NCBI GenBank assembly: GCA_903856875.1
Contig: CAIODE010000104.1
Coordinates: forward strand, 1 to 5,507
Source: an uncultured Burkholderiales bacterium
GTDB lineage: Bacteria > Pseudomonadota > Gammaproteobacteria > Burkholderiales > Burkholderiaceae_C
Length of the DNA stretch: 5,507 bases
Direction: 5' to 3'
Below are positions 1 through 5,507 of this stretch, piece by piece. The first letter of the stretch is position 1. Each line of letters starts with the position of its first letter. The position numbers and the translations under genes were made by a program. The notes below the pieces were generated by a model. It had not been told where the DNA came from and did not search any database. It saw only the letters and a program-made list of their open reading frames with translations.

Positions 1-194
1 AAACCATCCAAATTCACACCAGTGTGCAAGAGTGGCGCGACAAAACCTTTGTCCACAAACATGTGGTCATGCGCGGCGACACTGTGTTGTGCGAAGGCAC
101 CGAGGTGCGCGCGTTTTGCATCAAGCACCCTGACGATCCAGATCGCATCAAAGCCATTGAAGTGCCCAAGGACATTCAAGCCTTGTGCAGTTAA
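1..194 (+). CDS. acyl-CoA thioesterase, hotdog fold (3' end only)
   Basis: This is the C-terminal 63 residues of a gene that begins left of the window; the first complete codon is at 3 and the TAA stop is at 192-194. The visible protein starts TIQIHTSVQEWRDKTF and ends EVPKDIQALCS. It shows alternating beta strands (FVHKHVVMRG, TVLCEGTEVRAFC) and a closing 'I-x-V-P-x-x-I' segment, as in the last strands and tail of YbgC/4-hydroxybenzoyl-CoA-type thioesterases. Family members are usually 130-150 residues, cytoplasmic, and hydrolyse acyl-CoA thioesters. The catalytic Asp region near the N-terminus is not in the window, so activity and substrate cannot be judged. The call rests on overall resemblance of a short fragment. 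It is separated from the next gene by 68 bases with no clear terminator. Confidence 0.6.
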   Translation, partial: TIQIHTSVQEWRDKTFVHKHVVMRGDTVLCEGTEVRAFCIKHPDDPDRIKAIEVPKDIQALCS

Positions 195-262
195 GGCGCG
201 TGCACAGTTTTCAGTTAATTTTAGAGCTCAATTTTTTTTAACCATCCAAAGAAGAGACAATC

Positions 263-1264
263 ATGACAAATCGCCGAGAATTTTTGCAGACTACAGCCGG
301 AGCTGCCATTATTGGCAGCTCAGCCTTTCAACAATCATGGGCGCAAAGCGGTCTGCCTATTGAACAAGTCAAAGTGCTTTATGGCTTTCCACCGGGCAGA
401 TCTGGTGATATTTGTGCGCGCCGTGTTGCTGAAAAATTTGGCGGTTCAGGCTATAGCAAAAACGCTGGCGTCATTGACAGCAAGCCCGGTGCTGGTGGCC
501 AAATTGCATTGAACTTGCTCAAATCAGCACCCGCCGATGGCTCAGTGTTGGCCATGACGCCTTTTTCTCCCATTTCGCTGTACCCCCATATTTTTAAAAA
601 TCTGCAATACAAGCCCTTTGAAGATTTCACACCTGTGGGCACCAGTTCCATGATTCACCATGGCTTTGCTGTGGGCCCCATGGTTCCTGCCGCTGTGAAG
701 AATGTGAAAGACTTTGTTGCTTGGGCCAAGGCCAATCCTGCAGAAGCCAGCTATGGCTCGCCTGCAGCAGGTTCAACGCCTCACTTCATTGGTGCACTGC
801 TAGGACTCAATCAAAACTTTGAGTTCAAGCATGCACCTTACCGCGGCTCTGTACCGGGTGTGACTGACGTAGTTGGCGGACAAATTGCTTGCATGTTCAC
901 GCCCCACGGCGACTTTATTGCCAACCATAAAGCCGGCAAGATGCGCATCTTGGCCACATCAGGCAAAACACGATCTCCCTTTGTACCTGACGTTGCCACA
1001 TTTGCAGAACAAGGTTTTCCAGAGCTGACAGTTGAAGAGTGGTTTGGGTTTTACGCACCGGCTAAAACACCCGCCAACGTTATTCAAGCTGCCAACGCAG
1101 CAATCAATGCGGCCCTGAAAGACAAAGGCGTTCAAGATGCCTTAACCATCGTTGGCTTAATTCCTTATGGCGGCACTGTGGCTGATCAACTCAAGAGTTC
1201 ACAAGTGGAATTAGAGCGTTGGGGTCCTCTGATCAAGCGCATTGGCTTCACGGTTGACTCCTAA
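263..1264 (+). CDS. Bug/TctC-family tripartite tricarboxylate transporter substrate-binding protein, Tat-exported
   Basis: A 333-residue periplasmic solute-binding protein, normal length for the Bug/TctC family, which captures carboxylates and other small organic solutes for TctAB-type transporters or for sensing. The N-terminus is a twin-arginine signal: NRREFLQ at residues 3-9, a hydrophobic stretch to about 22, and a likely cleavage after SWA at 25-27. Family landmarks follow in order: FPPGRSGD (42-49), SKPGAGGQIA (73-82), YGSPAAGSTPHF (164-175), APYRGSVPGVTDVVGGQI (191-208) and EEWFGFYAPAKTP (258-270). The usual PGG of the first loop is PGR here, and the following residues include an unusual Cys (ICARR). 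The start is supported by a purine-rich GAAGAGA at 251-257. No TctA or TctB membrane gene is in the window, which is common because Bug genes are often orphans. A terminator follows directly. The ligand cannot be predicted. Confidence 0.92.
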   Translation: MTNRREFLQTTAGAAIIGSSAFQQSWAQSGLPIEQVKVLYGFPPGRSGDICARRVAEKFGGSGYSKNAGVIDSKPGAGGQIALNLLKSAPADGSVLAMTPFSPISLYPHIFKNLQYKPFEDFTPVGTSSMIHHGFAVGPMVPAAVKNVKDFVAWAKANPAEASYGSPAAGSTPHFIGALLGLNQNFEFKHAPYRGSVPGVTDVVGGQIACMFTPHGDFIANHKAGKMRILATSGKTRSPFVPDVATFAEQGFPELTVEEWFGFYAPAKTPANVIQAANAAINAALKDKGVQDALTIVGLIPYGGTVADQLKSSQVELERWGPLIKRIGFTVDS

Positions 1265-1284
1265 TTTTGGTTAGAACCGCATCG

Positions 1285-1317
1285 GCCCGAGAACTCTCTA
1301 AATTCTCGGGCTTTCTT
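1285..1317 (+). terminator. intrinsic terminator after the Bug/TctC gene
   Basis: A perfect 9-bp inverted repeat, GCCCGAGAA (1285-1293) and TTCTCGGGC (1303-1311), encloses a 9-base loop and is followed by the T-rich tail TTTCTT. It starts 20 bases after the stop of the binding-protein gene and should end that transcript, separating it at least partly from the MarR gene. Confidence 0.85.
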
Positions 1318-1331
1318 CCCATCTCGCCTCA

Positions 1332-1354
1332 TCGAAACACATGGTCGAAACACA
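1332..1354 (+). repeat. 10-bp direct repeat abutting the marR-family start codon
   Basis: TCGAAACACA occurs at 1332-1341 and again at 1345-1354, 13 bases apart, and the second copy ends at the base before the ATG at 1355. It occupies the place where a ribosome binding site would be expected. It could be an operator or a chance or slippage duplication. MarR operators are usually inverted rather than direct repeats, so a regulatory role is only a possibility. Confidence 0.45.
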
Positions 1355-1816
1355 ATGCGAAGCAGAGTAAAACAAACCTCAACTGCCATTGACAAGGTTG
1401 ACACTCGCTTTTTAGAAACCTTGATTGGCTACAACGCGCGTCGCGCTGCTTTGGCCATCATTGGAGAATTTTTAGAAAAGATGACGGTCTACGGTCTTAA
1501 GCCGGTGGATTTTTCTGTCATGTCCGTCATCTTGCACAACCCTGGCGTCACATCGCGTCAACTGTGCGCGTCTTTGAACATCTTGCCGCCCAATTTGGTC
1601 AGCCTCATTCAATCTTTAGATGCTCGGGGTTTGATTGAACGCTTGCCCCACCCCCATGATGGTCGCGCCGTCGGATTACACCCGACTGAAAAAGGCCGCG
1701 TACTCATGGTGCAAGCTGAAGCCACGGCATCAGAACTCGAAAGAAATGTAGGCGGTAAACTCACCCCCAACCAAGCGCAAACATTGGTCACTCTTTTGCA
1801 AAAAATCTATCTCTAA
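1355..1816 (+). CDS. MarR-family winged-helix transcriptional regulator
   Basis: A 153-residue protein, typical MarR length, expected to act as a cytoplasmic dimer that binds DNA and is released by a small, often aromatic or acidic, ligand. Helical dimerisation segments flank a winged helix-turn-helix. The recognition region runs about 64-97 (GVTSRQLCASL then SLIQSLDARGLIERL), and the wing is HPHDGRAVGLHPTEKG (99-114), carrying the D-x-R and 'L-x-x-T-x-x-G' pattern of the family. The ATG at 1355 is the first in frame, but it has no convincing Shine-Dalgarno sequence and is preceded by a 10-bp direct repeat. A nine-codon reading frame (1341-1370) overlaps it in another frame. The stop is 49 bases before the FAH-family gene, so the two probably form an operon and the enzyme is the most likely local target. 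The effector is unknown. Confidence 0.88.
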   Translation: MRSRVKQTSTAIDKVDTRFLETLIGYNARRAALAIIGEFLEKMTVYGLKPVDFSVMSVILHNPGVTSRQLCASLNILPPNLVSLIQSLDARGLIERLPHPHDGRAVGLHPTEKGRVLMVQAEATASELERNVGGKLTPNQAQTLVTLLQKIYL

Positions 1817-1840
1817 GTCAGCTGCAGCATCAGCAACTTA
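1814..1840 (+). repeat. imperfect inverted repeat between marR-family and FAH-family genes
   Basis: TAAGT (1814-1818) pairs with ACTTA (1836-1840) and GCTG (1821-1824) pairs with CAGC (1831-1834). A small internal loop separates the two stems and a 6-base loop closes them. The outer arm includes the stop codon of the MarR gene. No T-run follows, so it is a poor terminator. It may be a MarR operator, an RNA stem affecting translation of the next gene, or chance. Confidence 0.35.
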
Positions 1841-1852
1841 GGCGTGCACATT

Positions 1853-1857
1853 AGGAG
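1853..1857 (+). promoter_or_regulatory. ribosome binding site that decides the GTG start of the FAH-family gene
   Basis: AGGAG lies 8 bases before the GTG at 1866. No ATG is suitably placed, so this site supports a GTG start. A second GTG follows directly at 1869 (11-base spacing), so the true start could be one codon later. Confidence 0.75.
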
Positions 1858-1865
1858 AACGTCTC

Positions 1866-3050
1866 GTGGTGACTTCAAGCTTTCCCTCATTGAATCAAAC
1901 ATTGCCCCTTGATGCGGCCAATGCCCTTTTGATTGGCCGAATTTGGGTACCTGGTGAAGGGCCCTACTTGGTCAAAGTGGGTCAGCAAGAGATCACTGAT
2001 TTATCAGAACTGGCACTGACCAGCAGTGACCTGATGGAGTTAGACAACGCAGCAGCCAAGCTTGCGAAACACTCAGGTCGAACATGGTCCACGCCAAGCG
2101 TTTGGGCCAACACAGATCCTTTGAATCAAAACCCAAAAGAGCCTTGGTTCTTAGCGCCCACTGACCTGCAAGCCATTAAAGCCGCCGGTGTAACCTTTGT
2201 CGCCAGCATGCTAGAGCGCGTCATTGAAGAGCAAGCGCGTGGTGATGCGGCCAAAGCTGAAAGTGTTCGCGCAGCCGTGATCGATGTGATGGGCGACAAC
2301 TTGCGAAACGTGAAACCTGGTTCCGAACAAGCCATGAAGCTCAAAGAAGTGTTGGTCGCGCAAGGTGTGTGGTCGCAGTATTTGGAAGTGGGCATTGGCC
2401 CAGACGCCGAAATCTTCACCAAGTCACAAACCATGAGCGCGGTAGGCTCAGGCTTTGATGTGGGCTTGCACCCAGGCAGTTCTTGGAACAACCCAGAACC
2501 CGAAATTGTGTTGGTGATCAATTCAAAGGGGCACGTGGTGGGCGCCGTCATGGGCAACGATGTCAACCTGCGAGACTTTGAAGGCAGGAGTGCTTTGCTG
2601 TTGGGAAAAGCCAAAGACAACAATGCCAGCTGCGCCATTGGCCCCTTCATCCGTTTGTTTGACGAACACTACACCATTGACAGCGTGCGCACCACCGACC
2701 TCAGCATGACTGTCAAAGGGCCAGAAGGTTTTGTCATGCAAGGCAGCAGTTCGCTCAGTCAAATCAGCCGCGACCCCTTGGACCTTGCAGCGCAAGCCAT
2801 TGGCCAGTGCCACCAATACCCCGACGGCTTGGTTTTGTTTTTAGGCACCATGTTTGCGCCCACCCAAGACCGCCATGGGCCCGGTCAAGGCTTCACCCAT
2901 GTGGTGGGCGATTCCGTCGCTATTTCTACGCCGCAACTGGGAACCCTTTTCAACCGGGTCACCACGTCAGATCTGGCGCCGCCGTGGACTTACGGCATTC
3001 GGGCCTTGATGCAGGATTTGGCCAATCGGCAGCCCAAGCAGGAAACATGA
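1866..3050 (+). CDS. fumarylacetoacetate hydrolase (FAH) family protein, about 390-residue subgroup
   Basis: A 394-residue cytoplasmic enzyme of the FAH superfamily, whose members hydrolyse, decarboxylate, isomerise or dehydrate 2-oxo and 1,3-dioxo acids with a divalent metal. The C-terminal half carries the catalytic domain. The metal ligands are probably E211 and E213 (NNPEPEIVLV) and D232 (GNDVNLRDFEGRS), with K250-D251 in GKAKDNNASCAIGPF as the expected catalytic and binding segment. The region QYLEVGIGPDAEIFTK (171-186) and the late HQYPDGLVLFLGTMFAP (316-332) also fit the family. About 170 residues precede the catalytic core, starting with GRIWVPGEGPYLVKV (24-38), so it is longer than the 220-280 residue FahA/HpcE-like hydrolases and resembles the subgroup I know as COG3970, whose substrate is not firmly known. 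It is preceded by a MarR gene and a good ribosome site, and is followed by a terminator hairpin. A sugar-acid or aromatic ring-cleavage product are both possible substrates. Confidence 0.88.
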   Translation: MVTSSFPSLNQTLPLDAANALLIGRIWVPGEGPYLVKVGQQEITDLSELALTSSDLMELDNAAAKLAKHSGRTWSTPSVWANTDPLNQNPKEPWFLAPTDLQAIKAAGVTFVASMLERVIEEQARGDAAKAESVRAAVIDVMGDNLRNVKPGSEQAMKLKEVLVAQGVWSQYLEVGIGPDAEIFTKSQTMSAVGSGFDVGLHPGSSWNNPEPEIVLVINSKGHVVGAVMGNDVNLRDFEGRSALLLGKAKDNNASCAIGPFIRLFDEHYTIDSVRTTDLSMTVKGPEGFVMQGSSSLSQISRDPLDLAAQAIGQCHQYPDGLVLFLGTMFAPTQDRHGPGQGFTHVVGDSVAISTPQLGTLFNRVTTSDLAPPWTYGIRALMQDLANRQPKQET

Positions 3051-3081
3051 GCACAGGCTAAGCCAATGGGTTTTCTGCCAC

Positions 3082-3090
3082 TGGCATAAT
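3082..3090 (+). promoter_or_regulatory. possible extended -10 promoter for the FKBP gene
   Basis: TGGCATAAT combines a TGn extension with CATAAT, five of six matches to the sigma-70 -10 box. No good -35 box lies 16-18 bases upstream. Transcription would start around 3097, just before the hairpin at 3100-3122, giving a leader of about 50 bases with a stem at its 5' end. It is a weak call based on one element. Confidence 0.35.
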
Positions 3091-3099
3091 CCACCCCTT

Positions 3100-3122
3100 A
3101 GGCCAGTCTCGAACTGGCTTTT
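3100..3122 (+). terminator. intrinsic terminator after the FAH-family gene
   Basis: AGGCCAGT (3100-3107) pairs with ACTGGCTT (3113-3120), an 8-bp stem with one G-U pair and a 5-base loop, and the T-run continues to 3122. It sits 49 bases after the FAH stop and 26 bases before the FKBP start, dividing the catabolic genes from the chaperone block. The T-run is short, so termination may be partial. Confidence 0.7.
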
Positions 3123-3135
3123 CTATGACCCCTCC

Positions 3136-3141
3136 TAAGGA
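3136..3141 (+). promoter_or_regulatory. ribosome binding site that decides the FKBP start
   Basis: TAAGGA ends 7 bases before the ATG at 3149. The upstream in-frame ATG at 3125 lies only two bases past the terminator T-run, has no ribosome site, and would add eight residues (MTPPKDSL) partly encoded by this site. The start at 3149 is therefore preferred. Confidence 0.85.
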
Positions 3142-3148
3142 CTCACTC

Positions 3149-3499
3149 ATGAATACCACAGCCACCGGCCTGCAATACGAAGACACCGTGGTCGGCGACG
3201 GCGCCGAGGCCACCAAAGGCCAAACAGTCACCGTGCATTACACCGGCTGGCTGTACGAAGACGGCGAGCAAGGCGCAAAATTTGACTCCAGCAAAGACCG
3301 CAGCGACCCCTTCCAATTCATTTTGGGCGCAGGCATGGTCATTCGCGGGTGGGACGAAGGCGTGGCTGGCATGAAAATCGGCGGCGCCCGCACCTTGATC
3401 ATCCCCTCAGACTTAGGTTATGGCTCACGCGGCGCAGGCGGCGTCATTCCTCCTGATGCCACTTTGAAATTTGACGTCGAGTTGCTCGAACTGTCTTAA
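3149..3499 (+). CDS. FKBP-type peptidyl-prolyl cis-trans isomerase
   Basis: A 116-residue single-domain FKBP, close to the 108 residues of human FKBP12, that catalyses cis-trans isomerisation of X-Pro bonds during folding. It has no signal peptide, so it is probably cytoplasmic. The active-site residues can be placed against FKBP12: Y31 (VHYTG), F45-D46 (KFDSS), F55 (DPFQF), V64-I65 and W68 ([10 protein letters not shown]), Y91 (LGYG) and F108 (LKFDVELL). The loop [13 protein letters not shown] (92-104) is also typical. There is no IF or chaperone insertion as in SlyD and no N-terminal dimerisation domain as in FkpA or Mip. It stands just upstream of grpE-dnaK and in the same orientation. Two hairpins and a sigma-32 promoter separate it from grpE, so it is a neighbour in function but probably transcribed on its own. 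Confidence 0.95.
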   Translation: MNTTATGLQYEDTVVGDGAEATKGQTVTVHYTGWLYEDGEQGAKFDSSKDRSDPFQFILGAGMVIRGWDEGVAGMKIGGARTLIIPSDLGYGSRGAGGVIPPDATLKFDVELLELS

Positions 3500-3504
3500 T
3501 CTCA

Positions 3505-3542
3505 TTCAAGACCCTGCGGCACTTTGCGCCAAGGGTCTTGAA
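3505..3542 (+). terminator. strong 11-bp hairpin after the FKBP gene
   Basis: TTCAAGACCCT (3505-3515) and AGGGTCTTGAA (3532-3542) are perfect complements around a 16-base loop, starting 6 bases after the FKBP stop. No T-run follows on either strand, so taken alone it is a poor intrinsic terminator. With the next hairpin (3552-3584) it may stop or protect the FKBP transcript. Its 3' arm contains the -35 box of the grpE heat-shock promoter. Confidence 0.6.
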
Positions 3543-3561
3543 ATCTCTCAAAGCGCCCCCA
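3537..3561 (+). promoter_or_regulatory. sigma-32 (heat-shock) type promoter of grpE
   Basis: A perfect -35 box CTTGAA (3537-3542) is followed after 13 bases by CCCCCA (3556-3561), against the consensus CCCCAT. Reading one base further gives CCCCAA with a 14-base gap. Transcription would start near 3568, leaving a leader of about 30 bases before the grpE ATG. The same layout recurs before dnaK, which strengthens the call. No start site has been mapped here. Confidence 0.8.
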
Positions 3562-3584
3562 AGTTTGGGGCGTTGTCATTTATT
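3552..3584 (+). terminator. second hairpin with T-rich tail after the FKBP gene
   Basis: CGCCCC (3554-3559) pairs with GGGGCG (3567-3572) around a 7-base loop, extendable by two weaker pairs, and is followed by the T-rich TTGTCATTTATT. It has the form of an intrinsic terminator for the FKBP transcript. Its 5' arm coincides with the -10 box of the grpE promoter and its 3' arm with the expected start site, so grpE transcripts would not contain the full stem. Confidence 0.6.
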
Positions 3585-3597
3585 GCGGATGCATTTC

Positions 3598-4209
3598 ATG
3601 TCTGATTCCAGCTCACAAAACACGCCCAACCCCAACCAAAATACTGGTGCCGCCAACGTGATGCCCACGGCCGAAGCCTTGGCCGCTGCAGCAGCAGCCA
3701 TGGGCACGGACACCCAAGCACAAGCCACAACTGCACCGCTAGATCCTTTGGCGGATGCACAAGCTCAGCTGGCCAACATGACGGCCCAGAACGCCACTTT
3801 GGCAGACCAATACTTGCGCGCCCAAGCCGATGTGCAAAACGCCCGTCGCCGCGCCGATGAAGAAATCTCCAAAGCCCGCAAGTTTGCGGTGGAGGGTTTT
3901 GCCGACAGCCTGCTGCCTGTTTTGGACAGTTTAGAAGCCGGTTTGGCCATTCAAAACGTCACGCCAGAGCAAATTCGCGAAGGTGCAGAAGCCACACTTC
4001 GTCAATTGAAGAGCGCCTTAGAGCGCAACAAAGTGATTGAAATCAACCCTGTCGCCGGCACCAAGTTTGACCCGCACCACCACCAAGCCATCAGTGTGGT
4101 GCCTGCAGAGCAGGAGGCCAACACGGTCGTCACGGTTTTGCAAAAGGGCTACCTCATTGCAGAACGCGTATTACGACCTGCATTGGTCACTGTGACAGCA
4201 CCCAAATAA
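3598..4209 (+). CDS. grpE: GrpE, nucleotide exchange factor of DnaK
   Basis: GrpE is a cytoplasmic dimer that releases ADP from DnaK and so drives substrate release. The product has 203 residues, near the usual 190-205. Residues 1-50 are a low-complexity, Ala/Thr/Asn/Gln-rich and probably disordered tail. Residues about 52-100 form the long coiled-coil helix ([10 protein letters not shown], then [19 protein letters not shown]). [16 protein letters not shown] (101-116) belongs to the helical bundle. The beta domain carries the family signature from FDPHHHQAI (157-165) to [16 protein letters not shown] (182-197). The ATG at 3598 has only a weak GGA ribosome signal (3587-3589). An ATG at 3589 (MHFMSD) is a second option. 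Extension to a TTG at 3538 would translate promoter and hairpin sequence and is rejected. The gene has its own sigma-32 type promoter and precedes dnaK by 143 bases. Confidence 0.97.
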   Translation: MSDSSSQNTPNPNQNTGAANVMPTAEALAAAAAAMGTDTQAQATTAPLDPLADAQAQLANMTAQNATLADQYLRAQADVQNARRRADEEISKARKFAVEGFADSLLPVLDSLEAGLAIQNVTPEQIREGAEATLRQLKSALERNKVIEINPVAGTKFDPHHHQAISVVPAEQEANTVVTVLQKGYLIAERVLRPALVTVTAPK

Positions 4210-4210
4210 A

Positions 4211-4254
4211 AACCCTCAGGAGTAGAAAGCAGCCCTTTCGGGGCAAAACGGGTT
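4211..4254. repeat. two-tier inverted repeat downstream of grpE
   Basis: AACCC (4211-4215) is complementary to GGGTT (4250-4254), and inside it GCCC (4232-4235) pairs with GGGC (4241-4244) around TTTCG. On the + strand no T-run follows, so read-through from grpE into dnaK is expected. On the - strand the structure is followed by TTTATTT, so it could stop antisense transcripts. The stems are short and the call is tentative. Confidence 0.35.
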
Positions 4255-4264
4255 AAAAAAGACG

Positions 4265-4293
4265 CAATTTCAGCCTGTTTAGCCTTGAAATTG
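4265..4293 (+). repeat. 8-bp inverted repeat overlapping the dnaK promoter
   Basis: CAATTTCA (4265-4272) and TGAAATTG (4286-4293) are perfect complements 13 bases apart. The right arm overlaps the CTTGAA -35 box (4284-4289). This mirrors the grpE promoter, where the -35 box also lies in the right arm of an inverted repeat. It is not a CIRCE element. Confidence 0.5.
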
Positions 4294-4308
4294 CCCAAAA
4301 CGCCCCTA
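4284..4308 (+). promoter_or_regulatory. sigma-32 (heat-shock) type promoter of dnaK
   Basis: A perfect CTTGAA (4284-4289) is separated by 13 bases from CCCCTA (4303-4308), against the consensus CCCCAT. From the -35 box through CCCC it matches the grpE promoter at 19 of 23 positions with the same spacing. The expected start is near 4315, giving a leader of about 38 bases. This would let dnaK be made in excess over grpE. Confidence 0.8.
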
Positions 4309-4352
4309 CTTCTGAACCATTCAAGCATTTTTTAGATTGACCGGAGAAGAAC

Positions 4353-5507
4353 ATGGGAAGAATCATTGGCATTGACTTAGGCACCACCAATTCGTGTGTG
4401 GCCATCATGGAAGGCAACACCACCAAGGTGATTGAGAACGCCGAAGGCGCACGCACCACCCCTTCCATCATTGCGTACCAAGAAGACGGCGAAATTTTGG
4501 TCGGCGCGTCCGCCAAGCGCCAAGCTGTCACCAACCCCCGCAACACGCTGTATGCCGTGAAGCGTTTGATTGGTCGCAAGTTCGCTGAAAAAGAAGTTCA
4601 AAAAGACATCGACTTGATGCCTTACACCATTGCCAAAGCCGACAACGGCGACGCATGGGTGGAGGTGCGCGGCAACAAATTGGCGCCGCCTCAGATCAGC
4701 GCTGAAGTCTTGCGCAAGATGAAGAAAACGGCCGAAGACTACCTCGGCGAAGAAGTGACAGAAGCCGTCATCACGGTGCCTGCCTATTTCAATGACGCAC
4801 AACGTCAAGCCACCAAAGATGCAGGCCGCATTGCTGGTTTGGATGTGAAACGCATCATCAACGAACCAACAGCTGCTGCATTGGCTTTCGGTTTGGACAA
4901 GACAGACAAAGGCGACCGCAAGATTGCCGTGTATGACTTGGGCGGCGGTACCTTTGACGTGTCCATCATCGAAATTGCAGACGTCGATGGTGAAAAACAA
5001 TTCGAAGTGCTGTCCACCAATGGCGACACCTTTCTGGGCGGCGAAGACTTCGATCAGCGCATCATTGAATTCATCATCACCGACTTCAAGAAGGAAAGCG
5101 GCGTTGATTTGTCCAAAGATGTGTTGGCTCTGCAGCGCTTGAAAGAAGCCGCTGAAAAAGCCAAGATCGAGTTGTCAAGCTCTGCGGGCACCGACATCAA
5201 CTTGCCCTACATCACAGCCGATGCCACTGGCCCTAAACACCTGAGCATCAAACTCAGCCGTGCCAAGTTGGAAAGTTTGGTAGACGAGTTGATCGAACGC
5301 ACCATTGCCCCTTGCCGCATGGCCATCAAAGACGCCGGTGTCAGCGTGTCTGACATCGACGACATCATTTTGGTGGGCGGTATGTCGCGCATGCCCAAAG
5401 TGCAAGAGATGGTCAAAGAGTTCTTTGGCAAAGAGCCCCGCAAAGACGTGAACCCTGACGAAGCAGTGGCCGTGGGCGCTGCTATTCAAGGTCAGGTTTT
5501 GTCTGGC
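4353..5507 (+). CDS. dnaK: DnaK (Hsp70) molecular chaperone, 5' part, cut by the window edge
   Basis: The open frame of 385 codons reaches the right edge without a stop. Full DnaK has about 640 residues, so this is the whole ATPase domain, ending at QVLSG just before the interdomain linker. Visible Hsp70 landmarks are IDLGTTNS (7-14), catalytic K70 in AVKRLIGR, the [17 protein letters not shown] segment (142-158), [11 protein letters not shown] (170-180), [14 protein letters not shown] (193-206) with T200 matching E. coli T199, and [13 protein letters not shown] (338-350). The N-terminus is nearly the same as E. coli DnaK. The start has a clear GGAG (4343-4346) 6 bases upstream. DnaK binds unfolded segments in the cytoplasm with DnaJ and GrpE; grpE lies directly upstream, and dnaJ would be expected to the right. 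Expression is probably heat-induced from the sigma-32 type promoter at 4284-4308 and by read-through from grpE. Confidence 0.98.
   Translation, partial: MGRIIGIDLGTTNSCVAIMEGNTTKVIENAEGARTTPSIIAYQEDGEILVGASAKRQAVTNPRNTLYAVKRLIGRKFAEKEVQKDIDLMPYTIAKADNGDAWVEVRGNKLAPPQISAEVLRKMKKTAEDYLGEEVTEAVITVPAYFNDAQRQATKDAGRIAGLDVKRIINEPTAAALAFGLDKTDKGDRKIAVYDLGGGTFDVSIIEIADVDGEKQFEVLSTNGDTFLGGEDFDQRIIEFIITDFKKESGVDLSKDVLALQRLKEAAEKAKIELSSSAGTDINLPYITADATGPKHLSIKLSRAKLESLVDELIERTIAPCRMAIKDAGVSVSDIDDIILVGGMSRMPKVQEMVKEFFGKEPRKDVNPDEAVAVGAAIQGQVLSG

Noticed and set aside
195..262. A terminator using the eight-T run at 232-239
   Set aside because: Only the short palindrome GAGCTC precedes it, with no stable stem, so no terminator or clear promoter can be supported here.
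22..363. A 113-codon + strand frame across the thioesterase end and the start of the binding-protein gene
   Set aside because: It runs in another frame through two supported coding regions and gives a Cys- and Lys-rich product without family features.
2126..2816. Two long open frames on the - strand within the FAH gene
   Set aside because: They are antisense to a well-supported gene. Their products look like low-complexity reverse translations with no family features and no ribosome sites.
3125..3148. An earlier ATG for the FKBP gene
   Set aside because: It lies two bases past the terminator T-run and has no ribosome site, while ATG 3149 has TAAGGA at 7-base spacing.
3050..3148. A sigma-32 promoter for the FKBP gene based on CCCCTTA at 3094-3100
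   Set aside because: No CTTGAA-like -35 box lies 12-15 bases upstream.
3538..3597. A 20-residue N-terminal extension of GrpE from a TTG start
   Set aside because: It would translate the sigma-32 promoter and both hairpin arms, has no ribosome site and gives a segment unlike GrpE. The ATG at 3598 gives the normal length and start.
4210..4352. A CIRCE (HrcA) operator before grpE or dnaK
   Set aside because: The TTAGCACTC-N9-GAGTGCTAA pattern is absent. The inverted repeat at 4265-4293 has a different sequence and a 13-base gap.
4377..5489. Several open frames on the - strand opposite dnaK, up to 207 codons
   Set aside because: They mirror the codon bias of dnaK on the other strand. The products are rich in His, Val, Phe and Ala and show no recognisable domain.

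Overview
The window reads as bacterial chromosome, most likely from a betaproteobacterium of the order Burkholderiales and plausibly the Comamonadaceae. This placement is inferred from a Tat-exported Bug/TctC binding protein, the style of the FAH-family and FKBP proteins, the grpE-dnaK order without a CIRCE element, and moderate GC. It is not based on any database match. Every gene I can support lies on the + strand, coding density is high, and no gene-free stretch exceeds about 150 bases. I see no tRNA, rRNA, CRISPR array, insertion sequence or phage gene.

Left part (1-3122): the 3' end of a hotdog-fold acyl-CoA thioesterase, then a Tat-exported solute-binding protein of the Bug/TctC family closed by a good intrinsic terminator. 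Next come a MarR-family regulator and, 49 bases later, a 394-residue fumarylacetoacetate-hydrolase (FAH) family enzyme, itself closed by a second hairpin terminator. MarR and the FAH enzyme are probably co-transcribed. The binding protein may supply a carboxylate related to the FAH substrate, but the terminator between them means they need not share a transcript, and the substrate cannot be read from sequence.

Right part (3123-5507): a protein-folding block. A small FKBP-type peptidyl-prolyl isomerase is followed by two adjacent hairpins, then grpE, then dnaK, which runs off the right edge after 385 codons, at the end of its ATPase domain. Both grpE and dnaK are preceded by a heat-shock (sigma-32) type promoter with the same layout, CTTGAA-N13-CCCC. 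The two promoters match at 19 of 23 positions, so each gene can be induced on its own as well as by read-through.

No clearly new biological system is present. The points most worth a second look are the twin sigma-32 promoters, whose -35 boxes both sit in the 3' arm of an inverted repeat; the overlap of the grpE promoter with the fkbp terminator hairpins; and the MarR/FAH/binding-protein group of unknown substrate.
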